Assembly: GCA_026419775.2 (NCBI GenBank)
Contig: JAOPGA020001632.1
Coordinates: forward strand, 100,048-164,047
Reading direction: 5' to 3'
DNA length: 64,000 nucleotides
From: Acrasis kona
Lineage: Eukaryota; Heterolobosea; Eutetramitea; Acrasida; Acrasidae
The notes below the pieces were generated by a model, which was given only the letters and a program-made list of their open reading frames with translations, was not told the origin of the DNA and searched no databases. Below, in pieces: positions 38,608-49,486 of this stretch (the first letter of the stretch is position 1; every line of letters starts with the position of its first letter). A program made the position numbers and the translations under genes.

Positions 38608-40405
38608 ATGCTGTCGTCGATTCTTGCAGTATTTGGTGTTATAATTGCATTTTTTAGCGTAAGTTTATTTCGAGAATGCACTCACACGATGTAGGCAAAA
38701 TACCTCTTTGTCTTCTACAACAACTGGAGGAAGTTTAAGCACATACCAGGATTTGTTAGCATCATGGGTTTTCTGCCTATTCGAATTCCAATTCTAGCTC
38801 CGTATGGTAAATAATAATTTAGTTTGGTTTTTATTACGGCAGGTTTTATACATCAGTATGATGACGGCCCAGATCTAATCAGGAGTGTATCAAAAAACGG
38901 CATTTGTAAACTCACAGTAAGTTATACCACATTTACTAACTCACGACCGATAGAGAGGATCAACGACAAACATTGTCGTATCGTCGGCAGAGTTAATAAA
39001 AGAAGTTGTCGTTAAGAACCAGAAAGACTACCCTAAACCATCGTAAGAGAATGCAATGGGATGATTTAACTTTGATTAGTGAGGGGTACAAGATCTTGGA
39101 ACTTTACGGCCCAAACATTGTTTCGACCAATGATGACGTTTGGAAGAACCACAGAGCCATTGCAGATCCTGCTTTTGCCGAAAAGCACTTCCATTTCTTG
39201 GTTGCGGATACAGTAGGGTCGTCAAAGTTACTTTTTGAACGTTGGAACAAAGAAGGATTAGGATCAGGACGTCTCAACACGAATCCAGACAGAGACATGA
39301 CTGACATCACTCTGGACGTCATCGGAAAAGGTATGTTAATTGACTCCGTCGTTCACACACTCACCATCTCAAGTCAACTTTGGATACGATCTACAAGTAT
39401 TTAATGAAAACAGAACCTTCGACAAGAACAAACATGAAATGTCATTCTTCGAATCATTGTCCATCGCAGCTACTTACGGCCTACTAGTAAGAGGAAGAGT
39501 TCCCGACATGATACAGCCACTTTTCAAAAAGACAAACTTGGGTAAGTAATGAACATTACTTCAACTAATCAATCAAATAGCTGTAAAAGAAACGAAATTG
39601 TACATGCAGGAGTTGATTGACTATCGTGTGGAACATTTCAACGAAGCCAGACACGATCTGTTCAGTTTATTAGTTGACTCCAACATGAATCAACAAGACC
39701 AGGACCAAGTCAGAAGACGGTTGACAGACAACGAACTCATATCCGACGTTTTCATTTACTTATTGGCAGGTCATGAAACATCGACAACCACCTTGCAATG
39801 GATCATTTACGAACTATGCTTAAACCGTAATGTTTTCATTTTCATCTAAATGCTAACATTTCACAGCACATATCCAACAAAAGGCTTGTGATGAAGTTGA
39901 CCAATTACTTTCAAACAGAGATCCAGTCTTTGAGGATTATGAAAAGTTGGAATACTTGAGAGCTATATTAGACGAAACTTTGAGATTACATCCACCAGTA
40001 GCGATGGTACCGAAAGTAGCGAGGAGGGACGTTACGTTGGGAGATTATCAAATACCAAAAGGAACATACATTGACATTGCGATATCTACCGTTCAAACCT
40101 CTGAAGATTACTTTGAAGAACCATTAAAATGGATTCCTGAGAGATGGATACAAGGAAAGAAAATCACGACATGTAGTTACCTTCCATTCTCGTTTGGATT
40201 GAGACGTTGCATTGGTAATGTGTTTTCTATGGTGGAGACGGTTACGATACTTGCCATGATTTTGAAGAATTATACTTTTGAATTTCCAAAGAATGATCCA
40301 AGGATGGATGAGATTATTAGGACCGGTAAAATTGACACTTATACTCTGGTCACGAAGAAGCCGAAATACCTTAGGGCTGATGTTGTAGTGAGGAATAAAA
40401 AATAA
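38608..40405 (+). CDS. Cytochrome P450 monooxygenase
   Basis: Eight exons, 38608-38658, 38695-38806, 38843-38916, 38954-39042, 39080-39330, 39374-39541, 39581-39826 and 39867-40405, give 509 residues. All seven introns are 36-43 nt, GT-AG, and keep the frame. An N-terminal anchor (MLSSILAVFGVIIAFF) places it on the ER. Core motifs are LAGHETSTTTLQW (I helix oxygen-activation), DETLRLHPP (ExxR of the K helix), ERW, and the haem loop FSFGLRRCIG with the axial cysteine near residue 445. The style is nearest to CYP4/CYP3-like microsomal enzymes, which oxidise lipids, sterols or xenobiotics. Substrate cannot be told. The density of introns, one per about 65 codons, stands out against the intronless neighbours. 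Confidence 0.93.
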
Positions 40406-40622
40406 ATTTTTTGTATTGAATAAGCAGTTTGAATAGAGGCACGAGTACTTGTTACAAATGTTGAGTGATATAGTCGGTCATTCATATGTATCCAATGACA
40501 GAAAGCATATGGCATTGTCAGTTGACTTTTATTACAAAGGATGCAAAGATGATAACAAGATGAAGACAAATTTTTAATGACAAAGTTTTAATTAGGTACT
40601 GCTTGCATGCAGTTTAAATACT

Positions 40623-41483
40623 TCACCTAATCTTATTTATAATTATAGTGTTGTAAGTTCTGTTGACATTAGGTATTAAGGGACTGGATGGATCTTTTTC
40701 TTCTATTTTTTTCTTTTGATATACACGGATGATACTAATCAGTACAGACAGGCCAAATACTATTAATAAAAACAAAACAACTGAACCAGTTACAATTAAT
40801 AAAATTGTTGACTCATTGCGATAGTCAGAAGTATAAACATAGAGTTCTACATTACCGCAGTTGACACAAAAAGAAGACTTTCTTATTGCAACAATTACGG
40901 ACGAAGGACTTCTGACAATATCAGAAATCTCAACTTTTTTGCCAATTGTGCTCTTATGATTGTATGAAGGGAATTCATCCAAAGATGTAATCACCTCAAC
41001 ATCAGAATCACAAGATACAGTTACTTTATATGAGCCAAGGACGCGGATAGAATAATACAAATATTGTTCGCTCTGCTTTAAAACGTTCGCAAAATTTGCT
41101 TCAAGATTTTGTACTGCCACTTGAGAATGTTTGATGTTAAAATTCATTTTTGCATTGTTAATCTCCTTCATTCCTGAATAGTTATTGTAAATTGCTTTAA
41201 ACGTAAGAGTTCTTGGCAGGCTTTGAGGTTCAATTTCAAGAGATAGTGAGCGCAGGTCATCTCCTTGATTAAAAGTGTGCAGATTGTTTACTTCTGATAT
41301 TTCAAAAGTGTACCAAGGCTCCGTTAAAATTGCATAAATAAATGTCTTGTTGTTCGGTAATAAATCAAGTTTGAAGTATTTTGGTTCCTTGTTGTTAATT
41401 GACAGAACTAGGTGTTCTTCACACAGTATTTGCACACTCGTAAAATACAAAAGAAGTAGAACTGACAAGCACCATGATGTCAT
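40623..41483 (-). CDS. Type I membrane protein of unknown function
   Basis: A 286-residue protein with a signal peptide (MTSWCLSVLLLLYFTSVQIL, cleavage near residue 21), an extracellular or lumenal part of about 200 residues with a beta-rich pattern and several N-glycosylation sites (NNY, NKT, NES), one membrane span (LLIVTGSVVLFLLIVFGLSV) and a cytosolic tail of about 40 residues. The tail begins with basic residues (RVYQKKKIEEKD), which fixes the orientation. Two cysteines just before the span (SFCVNCGNVELYVY) may form a disulfide. I do not recognise the family. A receptor or surface marker role is possible. Its tail lacks a known sorting motif apart from a terminal YNT. Confidence 0.65.
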   Translation of the reverse strand: MTSWCLSVLLLLYFTSVQILCEEHLVLSINNKEPKYFKLDLLPNNKTFIYAILTEPWYTFEISEVNNLHTFNQGDDLRSLSLEIEPQSLPRTLTFKAIYNNYSGMKEINNAKMNFNIKHSQVAVQNLEANFANVLKQSEQYLYYSIRVLGSYKVTVSCDSDVEVITSLDEFPSYNHKSTIGKKVEISDIVRSPSSVIVAIRKSSFCVNCGNVELYVYTSDYRNESTILLIVTGSVVLFLLIVFGLSVLISIIRVYQKKKIEEKDPSSPLIPNVNRTYNTIIINKIR

Positions 41484-41564
41484 TTTGCATCTTGTAGTTG
41501 CCCCTTACAATATGTCACAACCGCATAGGTGCTTTGGAATCACAAAAAGCTTTAAAAAGACTGT

Positions 41565-42905
41565 TTATTGATGTTTCGATAGTTCTTGTTGACTCTTGTC
41601 AATATACATTAGTTTTATGATATTAAATAAACCAACAATGTCACATTTTGATATGTTATCTGAAAGACTATCGCGACCGGAGGAGGTGAGAACATTGACG
41701 AACTCTAGCATTGTTGGTTTCAACTCGCAACACAAAATATCTATTGTCTGTAGCTTTGAACGGGAACCAGACTCGATAATTAATTCCAATTTTGCATAAA
41801 AGTCATCATAATAACCCTTCATGGTATCATATAGCTCACGATGTTTGTCAAAGTAAGATAAAAATTCAGAGCCTTCATTCGTCTTGATGACGCTCAGCAT
41901 CATCCTTGCATTAACTTTATTTTTGTCATTATAAGATATATGGCTCAATGCGACATACTGCGGGCTCTTTATCTTCACACGATTAAAATTTGCATCACAC
42001 ACAACATAACCTTCACTTTTTATTGGGTTCAAAAATCTGGTTGAGTTCTTGACATGTTGTAAAGATTCAAAAGAATGTGTTTGAACGCACTTCCAGTTGT
42101 TCATCAAGGCATGCTCTTGAGGTCTCTCTTCTAATAATGTTCGCATGTCTCTTACACCATGCAATATTATTTCCTCTTGCTCAGGTCTACATAAAATGAC
42201 ATGACGATGTGTCACCATCTCGAACATGTAACACTTGTTGGTGTCAACAGGTAGAGTATAGCCGAGGTTCTTCCAAATGTCCCAAAACAAATCACAAAAT
42301 TTTATTGGTTTTTCATCTTTTTCTAATCTAGTGTTGTGGTTACTTAATAGACCAGCAGCGTCTGGTACGCCACTGCTAGAGACATGCCATTTGTCTTTGT
42401 AATGGTACAATGTACAAAGAGAGCCATCTAATTTTTCATACACTGTTGCGGTGGAGAAATCAAAACGGTGTTTTTTGTATGCTGACTGGTCTTCGTCCAT
42501 GTTGAAAAACTTTGTATAGGGTAGGCAGACAATGTTGTAATAATCCTCCAAGTCCACAATAATGCCCCTGCACTCCTGAACTATTTTCTTGCTCATGTCA
42601 GATTTAAGCAAGTCGTATTTGATTAACACTAGATTTCGATGCTCGCCATGGAATTTAAACTTGAGGTTGTATTTTTTAGCCATAAATTCTAGAGCGGACC
42701 TCTTTGATGAAGATTTATGGTTGTTGAAGTAAGTCCTTAAACATTTCTGGGTTTCAAGTTCTTGATGGCCTTGATTTGTTGCGAGTTGTGGTTGAGGTTC
42801 GACCTCGACAGGAAGAGAAATTTCATCATCATACTTGATATCCCAACTCTTTTTGCTTTTCTTCTTGTGACCCATTATCGTTTTGCTAATATTTTGTGTG
42901 GGCAT
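41565..42905 (-). CDS. T4 Rnl1-type RNA ligase (ATP-dependent)
   Basis: A 446-residue nucleotidyltransferase that joins RNA ends through an enzyme-AMP intermediate. The N-terminal part resembles T4 RNA ligase 1 and the ligase domain of fungal Trl1: QECRGIIVD, then YTKFFNMDED. Motif I is TVYEKLDGSLCTLY with the reactive lysine at residue 158, motif III is YMFEMVTHRHVIL, motif IV is SEGYVVCD, and motif V is VKIKSPQYVALSH. No kinase or phosphodiesterase domain is attached, unlike full Trl1, so it would need partners to heal ends. The C-terminal 110 residues are helical. The start is the ATG at 42905; an in-frame upstream codon is GTG. A role in tRNA splicing or repair is inferred from family. 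The DNA has no signs of recent transfer. Confidence 0.88.
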   Translation of the reverse strand: MPTQNISKTIMGHKKKSKKSWDIKYDDEISLPVEVEPQPQLATNQGHQELETQKCLRTYFNNHKSSSKRSALEFMAKKYNLKFKFHGEHRNLVLIKYDLLKSDMSKKIVQECRGIIVDLEDYYNIVCLPYTKFFNMDEDQSAYKKHRFDFSTATVYEKLDGSLCTLYHYKDKWHVSSSGVPDAAGLLSNHNTRLEKDEKPIKFCDLFWDIWKNLGYTLPVDTNKCYMFEMVTHRHVILCRPEQEEIILHGVRDMRTLLEERPQEHALMNNWKCVQTHSFESLQHVKNSTRFLNPIKSEGYVVCDANFNRVKIKSPQYVALSHISYNDKNKVNARMMLSVIKTNEGSEFLSYFDKHRELYDTMKGYYDDFYAKLELIIESGSRSKLQTIDILCCELKPTMLEFVNVLTSSGRDSLSDNISKCDIVGLFNIIKLMYIDKSQQELSKHQ

Positions 42906-43125
42906 TGCAGGATTTCTCACATTTTTAATCAGTTCTGTTGGAACTGTTACAAAAGTTCAATTTCGAGATTGTCCACGCAGAACCATCAATAATTTATCTT
43001 TGTTTTCAACTTTCACTAACCTCTCAAAGTAATACTTTTTTGATAGAACCGTAGTACGATTGAATGAACTATCAAGTAAAAATAACTCACCCCTATCTTT
43101 TAACCCTGTTATAAAAATAGATTCA

Positions 43126-44049
43126 ATGACGAGGAAGCAAGTTCCAGTGTACCAATCTCTACTAACAACACAATACAAACTACCTGATGTAGAGGACGAC
43201 TCAGACAAAGAGGATCGTGGTAGAATCCTAATTGTTGGTGGTAGCAAAGAGCAACCTGGAGGAATTATACTGGCAGCATTGGCTGCTCTGCGCGTTGGTG
43301 TAGGAAAACTTCGTATAGCAACCTGTGAATCGATAGCATCAGGAATAGCAATCACGATTCCCGAATCAAGAGTATTTTCATTGCCCGAGACAAAGTCAGG
43401 TCACATTTCAAGGGATGCAGCACAACTAATTGCAAAGCAAGGTAATGCCGTCAACTGCGTATTGATCGGACCTGGTATGGTTGAAGAGGAGGAGGGTGTT
43501 GAGCTTGTCAAAAATTTACTTCCACTTTTAAACACCGGAGACAAAGGTCCAGCAATTGTATTGGATGCTGTTGGCTTCGCAATACTTTCTAAAAAGTACG
43601 AAAATCAAAACATCTTGGAGAGATTCAATAATAAAGTTATTATAACCCCACATTTGGGTGAGGCAGCATCTTTGCTTGGTGTTGAAAAGAGTGAAATCAA
43701 AAAGAATCCTGATAAGTACGTCGAAGATGCAAGTAAATTATTTGGCGCGGTTGTCGCCCTCAAAGGAAGTAAAACTCATATTGTGTCACCAAATCACGAG
43801 GAATTGTTTATTCGTGATGTGGGAGGTGTAGGTCTGGCAACGTCTGGGTCAGGAGATGTTTTGAGCGGAGCAATTGCTGGTATTGCCTCTGGAAATGCTG
43901 ATTTACTTACTGCAACATTGTGGGGCTGTTATTTGCACGGTAAAGCTGGTCTGTTGCTCGAGAAAAAGGTTGGAAGAGTTGGATTTATTGCAAGGGAGAT
44001 AGTTGACCAAATTGTCGTTGTTTACAATGATTTATGCAGTGAAAAATAA
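43126..44049 (+). CDS. NAXD: ATP-dependent NAD(P)HX dehydratase
   Basis: A 307-residue enzyme of the carbohydrate-kinase-like NAXD family, which uses ATP to restore NADH and NADPH from their damaged hydrates. The family features are GRILIVGGSKEQPGGIILAA near residue 30, CVLIGPGM, IVLDAVGF, IITPHLGEAASLL and the nucleotide loop LATSGSGDVLSGAIAGI. The order and length match NAXD (about 300-350). The ATG at 43126 is the first in frame and lies after a TATA-like stretch. No organelle presequence is evident, so it is probably cytosolic. The gene is divergent from the RNA ligase gene with a 220-nt shared promoter region. Confidence 0.92.
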   Translation: MTRKQVPVYQSLLTTQYKLPDVEDDSDKEDRGRILIVGGSKEQPGGIILAALAALRVGVGKLRIATCESIASGIAITIPESRVFSLPETKSGHISRDAAQLIAKQGNAVNCVLIGPGMVEEEEGVELVKNLLPLLNTGDKGPAIVLDAVGFAILSKKYENQNILERFNNKVIITPHLGEAASLLGVEKSEIKKNPDKYVEDASKLFGAVVALKGSKTHIVSPNHEELFIRDVGGVGLATSGSGDVLSGAIAGIASGNADLLTATLWGCYLHGKAGLLLEKKVGRVGFIAREIVDQIVVVYNDLCSEK

Positions 44050-44297
44050 ATGCTTTGTTTGCTAGTTCAACACATCACCAACCATCATTTCGAGTTTTGA
44101 TGCAACACCAAATATCTACCGGCGTCTTTCAACTATAATTTACTGTCGCATGATAACCAAAATCCATAAGATAATGATGTGCCTGCGAACTTGTCTCCAT
44201 GACATTTTGTTCAACCAAATTACTGGATGGTGTTGAGATTTAGTTACAATTGACAATTGTACATATTAAAGCATTGCATTTTTATTGAAATTTCTTT

Positions 44298-45269
44298 TCA
44301 CCACTCGTAAACCCAAGTGTGAGATGATACAACAGAAAGCTGAGGAGACCCTACAGGCTGACCTCCCTCTAAAAGTACGCATTTCAAATTCGTTTCAGGG
44401 TCAAAAGTATCACCATTCCTCAATGTTAATCTCAATCCATCGTTAAATAAAAATGGATCGTCAGTGTGGAACTTGTAAGCGCTTAGGCCGGTATCACCTG
44501 GGAATTTCACGTTTAGACCTGCTCCTGGGTACCGGAATTCACCTCCGTTGAACGTGAAAGCCGACTGGAAATAGTCTTCAATCCCCGTGCCCAATACCAG
44601 CATTGATTTACCTTGGTTTAAATGAGCTCTGACGCATCCTTCGATGAAATTTAAACCGGTGCTGTTGATATTGATTGTAACCTGAAAGAGCGCTCCAGAC
44701 TTGTTCGAATTACTCAAGTCAATGTATTGAAGTGGTTTCAATGGAATGTCCTCGTTGGTGTACAACTTTAGGCGAGCATCCTTGGTAAGTTGAGTATCGT
44801 ATGATAGTGATACTGGACCAGCGTTTTCCACCCCTCTAAATATCACCCACAAAAGTCCATCATTTATGCCTTCAGGTAGTGACAGGGTGACCCTTACTTT
44901 TTTAGCAAAAGGTATGCGATAGGTGTTGTACAAACCACCGGTTTTGGCTCCTTTACCAGCCCTTTCGTGGCCAAACATGGTTTGAACACCATACCCGACT
45001 CCGTGCATCATGAACAGTCGACCGTCTATGGACGGACTGGGTTCTTCATCAATGTAGTATTTGATTCGAGTTCTATCAAAAAAATCCCAAGTCGAAGTAG
45101 TCCAAAAGTATGTCATCATGCAGCTGCCAGTTTTGCATTCATATGAAAAGACTTCTCGCTCTCCCGCTCCGACTATTTTTGCTTGAGACAATACCCCTCC
45201 AAAAGAATATTTTTGAGACAGTGCAGATGTGATCAGTAAAAGCAAAGCGAATACTTTATGTGAGTCCAT
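44298..45269 (-). CDS. Secreted DUF2961/GH172-like protein
   Basis: A 323-residue protein with a signal peptide (MDSHKVFALLLLITSALSQ). The body is a jelly-roll type fold with the DUF2961 signatures GVLSQAKIVGAG, a middle strand GAKTGGLYNTYRIPF, LGTGIEDYFQSAFTFNGGEF (acidic residues EDYF), and SAYKFHTDDPFLFNDGLRL. Some DUF2961 members are GH172 glycosidases acting on fructans or arabinofuranosides; in others activity is unproven. The ATG at 45269 is preferred because the frame upstream begins only at TTG and the signal peptide follows directly. It is convergent with NAXD (248 nt). Most known members are bacterial or protist, so a transfer origin is possible but not shown here. Confidence 0.82.
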   Translation of the reverse strand: MDSHKVFALLLLITSALSQKYSFGGVLSQAKIVGAGEREVFSYECKTGSCMMTYFWTTSTWDFFDRTRIKYYIDEEPSPSIDGRLFMMHGVGYGVQTMFGHERAGKGAKTGGLYNTYRIPFAKKVRVTLSLPEGINDGLLWVIFRGVENAGPVSLSYDTQLTKDARLKLYTNEDIPLKPLQYIDLSNSNKSGALFQVTININSTGLNFIEGCVRAHLNQGKSMLVLGTGIEDYFQSAFTFNGGEFRYPGAGLNVKFPGDTGLSAYKFHTDDPFLFNDGLRLTLRNGDTFDPETNLKCVLLEGGQPVGSPQLSVVSSHTWVYEW

Positions 45270-45470
45270 TCCTAGGTAATATCTTTCCAACTTTTTTTAG
45301 ACAACCACAAAAGAAAGTGAAATTGATCAATCGCGATAAAAGACCATTTTTCAACCGGAGAAATGAAAAGCAAAGAGATCAAAAAGCAGAAACAAAAGGA
45401 GGATATGGTGCAAGAATTTATGATTTTTTATTGATTGATTAAACCTATTGCCCGAAGTATAAGGATTGCT

Positions 45471-46894
45471 TTAGTTTTCTTTGTAAACTCTGCTTACATA
45501 AGAATTGGCTTGAGTCACATATCTAACCCATCTCTTAACGTTACTCTGCTTCGAACTGACTTTTCCACTAATCTCGTCCAATCCTATCTTTAAAAAACGA
45601 AGTTGCACACCTGACACATTGTGCATCGGAATTTCAAACTTCATGTTCACTGGACCAATTTGTCTCTTGATGATTGACAAGTCATTAACAGGAGTAGACA
45701 AAGAAACACTTAGACGAAGAAATTGTTCGGTCATGCCACTGAATTTCTTGATGCCCCACAAAACAGTTTTTTGATATGCTCTGTACTCAACGCTATGTTG
45801 GTTTGTATTTAAACTACCTATCGTAGTGACAACATTATCTGTAGTTCTAGGAAGAGGTATCCGAATGAACAAATTAGAACCGTGCGTAGTCTTTGGAATA
45901 TCTGCTCTAATTTTTACTTCAATTTCAATTTTAAAAGCACCCACACCAGATACGTTGGTGAATATTCTAAACGGCATATCATTTTTGTAGCTTGTACCGA
46001 CTCTATAATTCATTAATGTAAATTCTCCATCCTGAGGATAAAGGGTCAGGACTCTGCTTTGTTCAAATTCGCTCAGGTTGACAAATTCACAAAAGTTGAC
46101 CGAATCAATTTGTACACCATAATCTTTGGACCTACCAATGACAAGATCGGTATTGAAACCTAATCGGAGAAGAGGACATCCTAACAAATAAGATTTCATA
46201 ACTATGGATCCCAACACATCAGATCTAATTGTGCTGCCTTCACTATTAAATTCAACATCAATTTTTTCAAGAATGTCAACATAAATGTCATTGTTTTTGT
46301 CTGTTATGGGCCTGCAGGTAGCTCTACTATTGACAGACTTTTGTTCCATAACTAAGGAGGGCAGTAGTGAAGAAGAAGGGAGGTCTACAGTGACAAAAGG
46401 TTGGTTTTGAACAAAACTACATAATTGTGATGTTGATGTAGTTTGCATGAAACCGTCATCGAACAATTCATCCAGAATTTCATAAACCAGAGATAAATTC
46501 ATTTTTATACTGTCTTCTGATAGTTGACCAGTAAAGTCTTTAATGATAATTGTACACCTATTGAGATACTCGAATCCTGAAACAGGTGACATGTTGAACT
46601 TCGTTGTTATTACGAAATGTAATCCATTTTTGTGAATGTGTAAAAAATTGATTCCTTCAATCATCTAATTGTTATTGCCGTTCTCTAATGTTTTTACTTA
46701 CAAACACTGGTGGAGCAGATCTGTTTCGAGATATAAAAGAAAAAAAGATTTCCTCCGCTCCTTTAACAATGTCCGACCTAACTGATGTACAATTAGAGGA
46801 AAAATCTATGTATTTTCTTACAGTCGCGAGATACAAGCCTATCCCCTCTTATAGAGAGAATAAAGAATTGTGATATTGCCGATGGTTGTGTCAT
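45471..46894 (-). CDS. AP4M1: AP-4 adaptor complex mu subunit
   Basis: Exons 46894-46822, 46781-46702 and 46664-45471 give 448 residues, close to known AP-4 mu proteins (about 450). The N-terminal longin-like part reads ISQFFILSIRGDRLVSRD, FRSDIVKGAEEIFFSFISRN and SAPPVF then FLHIHKNGLHFVITT. NLSLVYEILDELFDDGFMQT is the conserved segment before the linker. The C-terminal mu-homology domain (about residues 200-448) binds tyrosine-type sorting signals (SVEYRAYQKTVLWGIKKFSG). AP-4 carries cargo from the trans-Golgi. Both introns (40 and 37 nt) are needed: without them the protein would lack its first 51 residues. It starts 44 nt downstream of the stop of the SPT3 gene on the same strand. Confidence 0.88.
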
Positions 46895-46938
46895 GAACTT
46901 TTGACAACTTGACAGCTTAGCTTACAATAAACATCTAT

Positions 46939-48497
46939 TTACAACATTTTTTTTATTCTTAACCTCCTCACTGCTTCCAATACATGAGTGGCAGTGATGG
47001 GTTTCAACTGCTGGCCGCTGCTTACAACCGCATTCGCCGCCCCTCCACCAAAATATGAAGAATTCACATCGGAGGATATTATCTTTCTAAAGTCGTCAGA
47101 AATCACACCCGACGCTCTTCCAAACAAAATCTCCACTTGAGCATTCATCAAGCCGGTCGTGTTGTAGAATGAACTTGCACTAAAATAATCCATCCCTGAT
47201 GATTTGACCTGGGAGTGTTTCACAGTTTGATTTAAATGTACATCTCTTTTAACAATGAGACTTGCTTGTGTGATGGTTCCAACTGCTTCCCATGCTAAAT
47301 GAGCCAAAACTTCAACAATGTATTCATCAGCCAGTCTAATTTGTTTAGGAAGGTTTAACCACTACATACTTGTTAAGCCATGTGAAAAGTATAATTCCTT
47401 ACTGTGATGAACTTTTTGTAATTCCCATGGTTGATGAAGCTTACATCCCTACATTTACTATACTCTATAAAATCTTCTTGTAAAAGTAATTTAGCCAGTT
47501 GATGGAGCGCCTACATTCATTTTAGATTCATGTATGAAAATAATAGTTACCTGCTTCGACTGTCCCTCATCATGTTCATTTTCGTCAGTATCCTTCACTT
47601 TCATGTCACCAAACAATCCATCATATCTTTTGAGTCTCTTGCAACCTGCGGAAAAGTCGGCAACTGTGTTGACTAGTGCGGTGATCCTTTTTCTTTTTTT
47701 GGAATCACCCGACGTGGACTCTTTTAATGCTTCTACGGATGCTTGTTCTTCCATTCTTCTCATAAAGTATTCAATCCTCTTGAGCTTGACTGGTTTATGT
47801 CTTAGTGCAAATAATACATCTTGCATTTCGATGGAAGCGATCATAATTTGACTTGGTTGTTGCTGAGGTGCTTTGTCAACCTTCTTTTTTGATTTGCTGC
47901 TGGTTGTTTGTTGAGGTTCTGAAGCTGGAGTTTTTTGTAAAGTTGCGGGTATTTGATCACTCTGATTCATCCTCTCAAAATAAACCTCTGCTGATTCTTG
48001 CACCTCAACATTGAATGAAATAAATGATGAAAATTAACACTTACCAGATCGTTGAGATACCTCTTGACGAATTGTTCTGTTGATTTTACTGTTTCTGTTA
48101 TGGGTTTCTTGACATCTCCAAAAGTATACATTATGCTTGAAATGACATCTTCAGGATACTCCAATTCTTTTTCTTTTGGAGGAGGTTTTTGTTGGGCAGC
48201 TGTTGGTGGAGGTGCTGTGGTTTGTTGGTACGCTCCTTGTAGAGGTGTGCCAGGGGCATTTGTGTTTGTTGTTCCACCTCCAGGGGTTTCGACTGGTGTT
48301 GGGTTTGGAGTAGCGGAGCTAGATTTTTTTGTCGTACGTTTCGCCCTCTTGATGGGTGTTGTTGATGCTGATGCACTTGCATTTGTCGATGGTGTTGCAG
48401 TTGTAGATTTCCTTGTGCTTTTTTTACGTGTTCCTTTCGATTTTGGAGCTGGGGAGTCGACGCCTGGGGTTGCGAGTTTGCTCTTGCTCTTCTTCAT
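46939..48497 (-). CDS. SPT3: SAGA complex subunit SPT3-like, double histone fold
   Basis: Exons 48497-48045, 48003-47551, 47510-47403 and 47361-46939 give 478 residues; introns of about 40 nt keep phase 0. A 110-residue low-complexity head (Lys, Thr, Pro) precedes the first, TAF13-like, histone fold (ISSIMYTFGDVKKPITETVK, then MQDVLFALRHKPVKLKRI). The middle has LLQEDFIEYSKCRDVSFINH, the element after the fold in Spt3. The second, TAF11-like, fold reads ADEYIVEVLAHLAWEAVGTI and ITATHVLEAVRRLRI. Two fused folds in one chain separate SPT3 from TAF13 and TAF11. SPT3 helps deliver TBP to promoters. Its start lies 36 nt from that of the divergent hydratase gene. Confidence 0.85.
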
Positions 48498-48533
48498 TCC
48501 GTCAACCCACTGGAATGTCTATTACAATAGAAA

Positions 48534-49430
48534 ATGATTGATTTCCAAATCCAAAATAAAAAAATAGATCAGATGAGCGAAGTATTGACAGAGAACTTGG
48601 GCGACGGTGTATTCATCATCAAGATAAATAGACCCAAACTACTCAACAGCTTAACAACAAACACGTTGAGAGAGCTAGCAAAGGCCTTTAATGATCTAAG
48701 TGACAAAAAAGAAACTAGAGCAGTCATCTTGACAGGAGAGGGAAGGGCATTCTCCGCAGGTATAGACTTAACCTCCGCAATCAAAGTATTCCAGGGGGAG
48801 TTTAAACCAACAAAAGAAACAGGTATGTTCAACATTGCGCAACATCTTTAATTCTCCAATTTTCCGTAGATCCAGTACTTGCTATGAATGATGCCACATA
48901 TCCCATCATAGGTGCAATTAACGGTTATGCCATCACTGGTGGGTTCGAGGTGAGTTGTTTTAAAAAAATGTAATTAATTTCATTAGATCGCCCTAGCGTG
49001 CGACATCTTAATTGGTGGCGAATCTGCTGCTTTCCAAGATACGCACGCAAAGTTTGGTCTCATGCCTTCATGGGGATTGTCCCAAAAATTACCACGTTTA
49101 ATTGGTGCCAACAGAGCAAGACACTCTGCTCTCACAGCCACCAAAATTGACTCAAAGACTGCTTATGAGTGGGGCTTAATCAGCAGAGTAGTTCCTGATT
49201 CCGAACTCTTGAATACATGCAAACAGATTGCAAAGGAAATTGTAGCTAACCATCCTGTACTTGTCAAGAACTACAAAAATGTAATCAATACTGGAATTGA
49301 AATGAACTTTAAAGATGCAATGCAACACGAACAAGATAAGGCTTGGAGTTATTATGGCGGTATGGTAAAGAGCGACTTTGATAAGATGGCTCAATTCATT
49401 GCAAGTAGAGGACAAAAGAGTAAATTATAA
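48534..49430 (+). CDS. Enoyl-CoA hydratase/isomerase (crotonase) family protein
   Basis: Exons 48534-48822, 48870-48949 and 48987-49430 give 270 residues; introns are 47 and 37 nt. The crotonase fold is clear: INRPKLLNSLTTNTLRELAK, EGRAFSAGIDL (oxyanion site), AINGYAITGGFEIALACDIL. The first catalytic glutamate (GFE) is present, but the second, in classical hydratases near PEVGLG, is missing; the segment reads DTHAKFGLMPSWGLSQKLPRLIG minus its last residues. That pattern resembles some actinobacterial EchA proteins. The reaction may be isomerase or hydrolase rather than hydratase. The ATG at 48573 is an alternative start and looks more typical for the family. No presequence is evident. The context gives no pathway hint. 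Confidence 0.85.
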
Positions 49431-49486
49431 ATTGCATTTAATTTTTATTTTAGTTCGTTTTTTAAAAATGTTCCACTAGTGACTTC

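Noticed and set aside
45260-45442. 60-codon plus-strand frame
   Set aside because: It lies across the signal-peptide start of the GH172-like gene and is Lys/Arg-rich by base composition only.
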